The notes beneath the pieces are model-generated. The model saw only the letters and a list, made by a program, of their open reading frames with translations. It did no database searches and was not told the origin of the DNA. A stretch of 64,000 bases of DNA from Lacinutrix neustonica (GTDB lineage: Bacteria; Bacteroidota; Bacteroidia; Flavobacteriales; Flavobacteriaceae). Shown here piece by piece: positions 59,593-64,000 of this stretch. Location: contig NZ_CP113088.1 in the NCBI RefSeq assembly GCF_026625145.1, positions 2,893,501 to 2,957,500 of the forward strand, given 5' to 3'. The stretch's first letter is position 1, and every line of letters begins with the position of its first letter. A program made the translations under genes and the position numbers.

Positions 59593-59796
59593 TATCAAAA
59601 AAAAGAAAGCTTCAGGATGAAATAAGTGTTTTCTAATAAGTGTACGATAACCTGTTCTGTTTTAGTAACTAATTAGTTTAAACTTATAATATCACTAGTT
59701 TTTTGTTAAAAAAATGTGACTTTTAAAATATTTTTTACTTCGTTTTGATTTTATTACATTAGCGGACATTAAAAACTAATCAAACAAAAATTTAAT

Positions 59797-62172
59797 ATGG
59801 AATCAATGATGATTTATGTGCCAATTGTGTTGGCAGTATTAGGCTTAATTTATATGTTTATTAAGCAATCCTGGGTAATGAAACAAGATGCAGGAGATGG
59901 GAAGATGAAAGAAATTTCGGATCACATCTACGAAGGCGCTTTGGCTTTTTTAAGCGCAGAATATAGATTATTAACGGTATTTGTTATTATAGTAAGTGTT
60001 TTATTGACGATAGTATCATTCGTAGTGCCTACAACACACTGGTTAATTGTGGTTGCCTTTGTTTTTGGTGCTGTGTTCTCAGCGTTTGCAGGAAATATAG
60101 GGATGAAAATCGCAACTAAAACAAATGTAAGAACAACACAAGCAGCTCGTACAAGCTTACCAAATGCACTAAAAATATCTTTTGGTGGTGGAACCGTAAT
60201 GGGTCTTGGCGTTGCTGGGTTAGCTGTATTAGGGTTGACCGTGTTCTTTATCTTCTTCTTTCACTTTTTTATGGGAGGCGTTTGGACGAATACCATGGAT
60301 ATGACTATCGTTCTTGAAACCTTAGCTGGTTTCTCTCTTGGCGCTGAGTCCATCGCATTATTTGCGCGTGTTGGTGGTGGTATATACACCAAAGCAGCAG
60401 ATGTTGGAGCCGATTTAGTAGGTAAAGTAGAAGCAGGCATCCCGGAAGATGATCCTCGTAATCCTGCGACGATTGCAGATAACGTTGGAGATAATGTTGG
60501 TGACGTTGCAGGTATGGGCGCCGATCTCTTTGGTTCATATGTAGCAACCGTATTAGCAGCCATGGTTTTAGGAAACTATGTCATTAAAGATATGGGTGGA
60601 AATATAGAAGATGCCTTTGGAGGTATAGGCCCTATTTTATTGCCTATGTCTATTGCGGGTGTAGGAATTATTATTTCCATTATTGGTACGATGCTCGTTA
60701 AAATTAAAAACAACGATGCAAAAGAATCTGAAGTGATGGGGGCGTTAAACAGAGGTAATTGGACATCAATTATCCTAGTTGCAGGAGCCTGTTTCGGATT
60801 ATGTAAATGGATGTTGCCGTAAACCATGCGTATGGAATTCTTTGGTGAAGGGGTTATGGAAATTTCTTCTATGCGCGTTTTTTATGCCACATTAGTTGGC
60901 TTAGTGGTAGGTGCTGTGATTTCTTCAGTGACAGAATATTATACGGGATTAGGTAAAAAACCTATTTTAAAAATTGTACAACAGTCTAGTACAGGAGCAG
61001 GAACAAACATCATCGCTGGTTTAGCGACAGGAATGATTTCTACATTTCCTTCAGTATTGTTATTTGCAGGTGCCATTTGGGCCTCTTATGCTTTCGCTGG
61101 ATTTTATGGCGTGGCATTAGCAGCGTCGGCAATGATGGCGACAACAGCCATGCAATTGGCAATTGATGCTTTTGGACCAATCTCTGATAATGCAGGTGGT
61201 ATAGCAGAAATGAGTGAGCAAGAACCTATCGTAAGAGAACGTACAGATATATTAGATTCGGTAGGGAATACAACAGCAGCAACTGGTAAAGGATTTGCAA
61301 TTGCTTCGGCAGCATTAACGTCTCTAGCTTTATTTGCAGCTTATGTAACCTTTACAGGAATTGATGGGATTAATATTTTTAAAGCACCAGTGTTAGCCAT
61401 GTTGTTTGTTGGTGGGATGATTCCAGTAGTGTTTTCTGCTTTAGCAATGAATGCAGTAGGAAAAGCGGCTATGGAAATGGTAGAAGAAGTGCGCCGTCAA
61501 TTTAGAGAGATTCCAGGTATTATGGAAGGCACAGGGAAACCTGAATACGACAAATGTGTTGCTATTTCTACTAAAGCTTCGCTTAAAGAAATGATGTTAC
61601 CAGGTTTACTAACGATTGGTTTTCCTCTAGCAATTGCATTCATCCCCATGCTTTTTGGAATGAATCACTTGGCTATTGCCGAAATGTTAGGAGGGTATAT
61701 GGCAGGTGTAACAGTATCTCGGTGTGCTTTGGGCTATTTTCCGAACAATGCCGGTGGTGCTTGGGATAATGCTAAAAAATCCTTTGAAGCAGGCGTTGAG
61801 ATCAATGGGGAAATGACTTATAAAGGAAGTGATGCGCACAAAGCAGCCGTGACAGGAGATACGGTTGGCGATCCTTTTAAAGATACCTCCGGACCATCAA
61901 TGAACATTTTAATTAAATTGACCTGTCTTATAGGATTAGTGATTGCTCCAATTTTAGGAGGACATACCGAAGAGGGTATGGCAATGGCCGAAAACAAAAC
62001 AGAAATAATAAAAGAATTTAAAATAGAAGTGAACGCTGAAAATGACGCCATTGCAACTGGAACATTAACGACAACAACTATTAAGGATGGTGAAACTAAA
62101 ACCATTGAAAAAACGGTTGAAGGCACAGTTGAAGAAGTAGAAGCTAAGGTTCAAGCTTTGAAAGCAGAGTAG
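59797..62172 (+). CDS. hppA: Membrane-bound K+-stimulated pyrophosphatase (false in-frame stop)
   Basis: 791-residue multi-helix pump coupling PPi hydrolysis to H+ and/or Na+ export. Seen: [47 protein letters not shown] (Asp-rich PPi/Mg site), [38 protein letters not shown] (Ala in GNTTAA marks the K+-dependent class) and [25 protein letters not shown] at 60820-60822 interrupts KWMLP/TMRMEF; the DNA is CCGTAAACC where CCAGAAACC gives the expected KWMLPETM. The frame is the same on both sides, so this is one gene. A charged ~60-residue hydrophilic C-terminal tail ([20 protein letters not shown]...) extends beyond the pump core. Confidence 0.95.
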
Positions 62173-62216
62173 CCGTTGACTTAAATAACCAATAACGATA
62201 ATTTTAGTATTGAAAA

Positions 62217-62243
62217 ACCACGCTTCCGGCGTGTTTTTTTTTT
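62217..62243 (+). terminator. Terminator after hppA
   Basis: Compact stem CACGC(C) / GGCGTG with a tight TTCC-type loop and a T10 run. Confidence 0.88.
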
Positions 62244-62267
62244 GGTAAATGTTTTATCTTTAATTTT

Positions 62268-63535
62268 ATGAACTATGATGACTTAACAACACTCGGTATT
62301 GCGTTTGGTTTAGGGCTACTTGTTGGCTTGCAAAGAGAAACCACCAATAATGAAATGGCAGGTGTGAGGACATTTACGCTCATCTCCGTATTGGGAGTAA
62401 TGGCAGGTTTCTTAACGAGAACCTACGAGAATCCTTTTATTCTTCCCGTTTTAGGACTTTCGATAACAGCCCTTTTAATCATGGCCAATGTTATTAAAAT
62501 TAAAAAATTGGATGGTGCAGATGTGGGTCAAACGACAGAGGTTGCTGCACTGTTAATGTTTGCCATTGGAGCATATCTCGTTCTAGGCAGTCAGTTAATA
62601 GGGGTGATTGTAGGAACTGCATTAGCAATGTTACTTTATTTTAAAGAACATATTCATGGGTTTATCAATAAACTAAAGCCTAAGGATCTAGCGGCCATCA
62701 TGACTTTAGCGGGTATTAGTTTGGTGATTTTACCAATACTTCGAGATAAAACTTTTGGACCTTTTGATGTGATAAACCCTAGAAATATTTGGTTGATGAT
62801 CACTTTAATCGTGGGAATAAGTGTCTTTGGGTATTTTATATATAAGTTCGTTGGCAAAAAGGTCGGGATTATTTCTAATGGTATTCGGGCGGTTTAATTA
62901 GTAGTACAGCAACCACGGTGAGCTATGCGCGTAAAACGGCAGATACGGCATCCATTAGCAAGTTAGCTGTCTTTGTTATAACCACAGCATCTGCAGTGTC
63001 ATTTGTTAGGGTTTTATTTGAAGTGGGTGTGATTATTCCAAATGAGTTACCTATCATCGCTGTGCCAATAGGGGCTGTCATTTTAATCATGACTTTAACC
63101 TGTGTGGCTTTGTTTTATCTTATTAATAAGGAGTCTTCTAAAAAAGAGGCCATGCCTGAGCCCGACAATCCTGCGCAATTTAAAAGTGCCTTGATTTTTG
63201 GATTGCTCTATGGTTTTATATTGCTAGCGGTGGCGTTTACCAAAGAGACGTTTGGAAATAACGCACTTTATATTGTGTCCATAATTAGTGGTTTAACCGA
63301 TGTTGATGCGATTACCTTATCTTTGTCTCAATTAATTAAGGAAGGCAGTCTTAAAGCAACTTTTGGATGGCGATTAATTTTGCTAGCAGGTCTATCAAAT
63401 ATGGTATTCAAGGGCGTTATGGCAATTGTACTTGGCGCAAAAGAACTCGCAAAATGGATTGTTATTTCCTTTGGAATCATTGTTACAGCAGGATTGTTAA
63501 TTATGTGGCTTTGGCCGGAATCCTGGTATTTCTAA
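62268..63535 (+). CDS. MgtC/SapB-DUF4010 membrane protein (one apparent frameshift)
   Basis: 422 residues after repair, about 12 hydrophobic spans. N-terminal MgtC/SapB-like segment (TTLGIAFGLGLLVGLQRETTNNEMAGVRTFTLISVLGVMAGFL), then a DUF4010 half (SSTATTVSYARKTADTASISKLAVFVI...; LYIVSIISGLTDVDAITLSLSQL). The break at 62885-62888 (TCGG for TCTGG) restores IISNGILGGLISSTATT; reading CCGG instead would put Pro at the Leu. Inner-membrane protein; transported solute unknown. Confidence 0.88.
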
Positions 63536-63544
63536 ATATAAATC

Positions 63545-64000
63545 ATGTTTAAAAAGGATCCTTTACAAATTATAGCCTTTCAAAGTTATGGCACAAATAC
63601 ACATTTTTATGCCGGAGGAAGAGCGTTGGAAGATGAATCTATTGATTTAGAATCTCAAAAAATACTGCATTTGGCTATTAATGCTTGGAAACGTTTTGAG
63701 GCTGATGAAATTGCAAATGTTGCCATTAAAATTAAATTGCCAAATAACACGTTTATTAAAGCAAAGACAGATAATGATGGCTATTTTAAAATTGAAGAAA
63801 ATCTTGTAGACCTTAGAGCTTTAGCTAATGAGGAAGGGTGGGTTTCTTTTGAATTATCTTATGATGATGTCACTATCGAACGAAAAATAACAAACAATAA
63901 TAGGTTTCCGGGGGAATTGTTAATTCCAGCAGATCAGGTAGAATTTGGGGTAGCGAGTGATATTGATGATACTATTTTACATACGGGAGTGGTTTCTACT
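63545..64000 (+). CDS. APP1/DUF2183-type phosphatase domain protein (5' part, runs off the window)
   Basis: 152 codons are visible from ATG 63545. The N-terminal region has FYAGGRALEDESIDLESQ and a beta-sandwich-like IKIKLPNNTFIKAKTDNDGYFKIEENL. The window ends in VASDIDDTILHTGVVST, where D-I-D-D-T is the catalytic DxDxT of the App1/phosphatidate-phosphatase-like HAD family. The rest of the catalytic domain lies outside. Nine bases separate it from the MgtC-type gene. Confidence 0.85.
   Translation, partial: MFKKDPLQIIAFQSYGTNTHFYAGGRALEDESIDLESQKILHLAINAWKRFEADEIANVAIKIKLPNNTFIKAKTDNDGYFKIEENLVDLRALANEEGWVSFELSYDDVTIERKITNNNRFPGELLIPADQVEFGVASDIDDTILHTGVVST

Noticed and set aside
60305..60547. 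Antisense frames inside hppA with many His and Leu residues
   Set aside because: They are shadows of the hppA coding sequence in other frames; composition is explained by the sense codons.
56124..60822. Stop-codon readthrough or selenocysteine/pyrrolysine-like recoding at the two TAA codons
   Set aside because: TAA is not used for those residues, no recoding structure is seen, and both sites are CCGTAA where CCAGAA gives the conserved Pro-Glu.
523..62888. Programmed ribosomal frameshifting or RNA editing at CCGAGA
   Set aside because: The needed shift differs between sites (+1, -1, 0), the surrounding slippery sequence is absent, and the same hexamer is read normally at 22337, 46331 and about 49010. 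A base-calling artefact explains all cases.
396..63535. Mass pseudogenisation of the genome region
   Set aside because: The interrupted genes include essential ones (accD, fba, map, gpmI, nqr) with every other residue conserved, and the breaks share one pentamer or are homopolymer slips. Real decay would not be confined to a motif.
1..64000. CRISPR array, prophage, transposon or restriction-modification cluster
   Set aside because: I looked for regularly spaced repeats, integrase or transposase motifs and methyltransferase/endonuclease pairs and saw none. The two SAM-dependent methyltransferases and the RNA methyltransferases here have no DNA-methylase NPPY/DPPY motif, so none is a credible source of the CCAGA modification.

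Overview
This 64 kb window is AT-rich chromosomal DNA of a member of the Bacteroidota, almost certainly a (probably marine) Flavobacteriaceae. The grounds are: type IX secretion parts (a PorT-family barrel at 6123-6840 and the secretion-plug protein at 35727-36977), a TamL-type lipoprotein barrel, a complete Na+-translocating NADH:quinone reductase operon (nqrABCDEF, 37159-43256) with its flavin transferase ApbE, a membrane pyrophosphatase, mevalonate-pathway GHMP enzymes, repeated promoter elements of the Bacteroidota form TAnnTTTG, and almost no Shine-Dalgarno sites. Gene density is high and the content is mostly housekeeping. I see no prophage, CRISPR array, transposase or classic genomic island.

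Layout. 1-5.2 kb: tail of a hypothetical gene, then accD, fba and tamL on the minus strand. 5.3-10.7 kb: a SpoU/TrmH methyltransferase, porT, menaquinone methyltransferase ubiE, and the K+ uptake pair trkA/trkH. 10.8-17.2 kb: two small membrane proteins, an aspartate aminotransferase, a fatty-acid desaturase, rsmG and a large GAF-domain protein. 17.2-25.4 kb: an HD phosphohydrolase fused to a Pycsar-effector-like membrane domain, a lipoprotein fusing a phosphoesterase to an outer-membrane barrel, a SRPBCC protein, a glycerophosphodiester phosphodiesterase, a flavoprotein and a DUF1697 protein. 25.4-31.1 kb: TetR regulator, mvaD, a mevalonate-kinase-like gene, a UbiA prenyltransferase, a nitrilase and an RluB-like protein that lacks the catalytic Asp. 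31.1-37 kb: P5C dehydrogenase, a TANGO2-like protein, ApaG and the T9SS plug. 37-45.6 kb: nqr operon, two orphan proteins and apbE. 45.6-53.6 kb: a methyltransferase, an FGE-like protein, map, a HAD hydrolase, gpmI, an ankyrin protein, a VanY-type peptidase, two GNATs, tRNA-Gly with decayed copies of its 3' part, and pepE. 53.7-64 kb: three tandem CarboxypepD_reg-like paralogues, a DUF6702-like protein, an M1 metallopeptidase, hppA, an MgtC/DUF4010 membrane protein and the start of an APP1-type phosphatase.

The most striking signal is not a gene. More than twenty genes, many of them essential (accD, fba, gpmI, map, nqrA, nqrB, nqrF, ubiE), are interrupted, and 42 of the 47 breaks I could localise fall on one pentamer. 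At each one the frame or residue is restored by reading 5'-CCAGA-3' (TCTGG on the other strand). The sequence instead shows CCGAGA (22 sites, +1), CCGA or a near variant (13, -1), CCGTGA (3, +1), CCGTA (2, in-frame TAA stop) or another +1 form (2). The other five breaks are one-base homopolymer errors. This is the signature of a long-read assembly misread at a modified base, most simply N6-methyl-A in CCAGA. The broken genes should be read as intact, and the error pattern probably reveals a DNA-methylation specificity whose methyltransferase is not in this window. All gene descriptions below use the repaired frame, and coordinates refer to the sequence as given.
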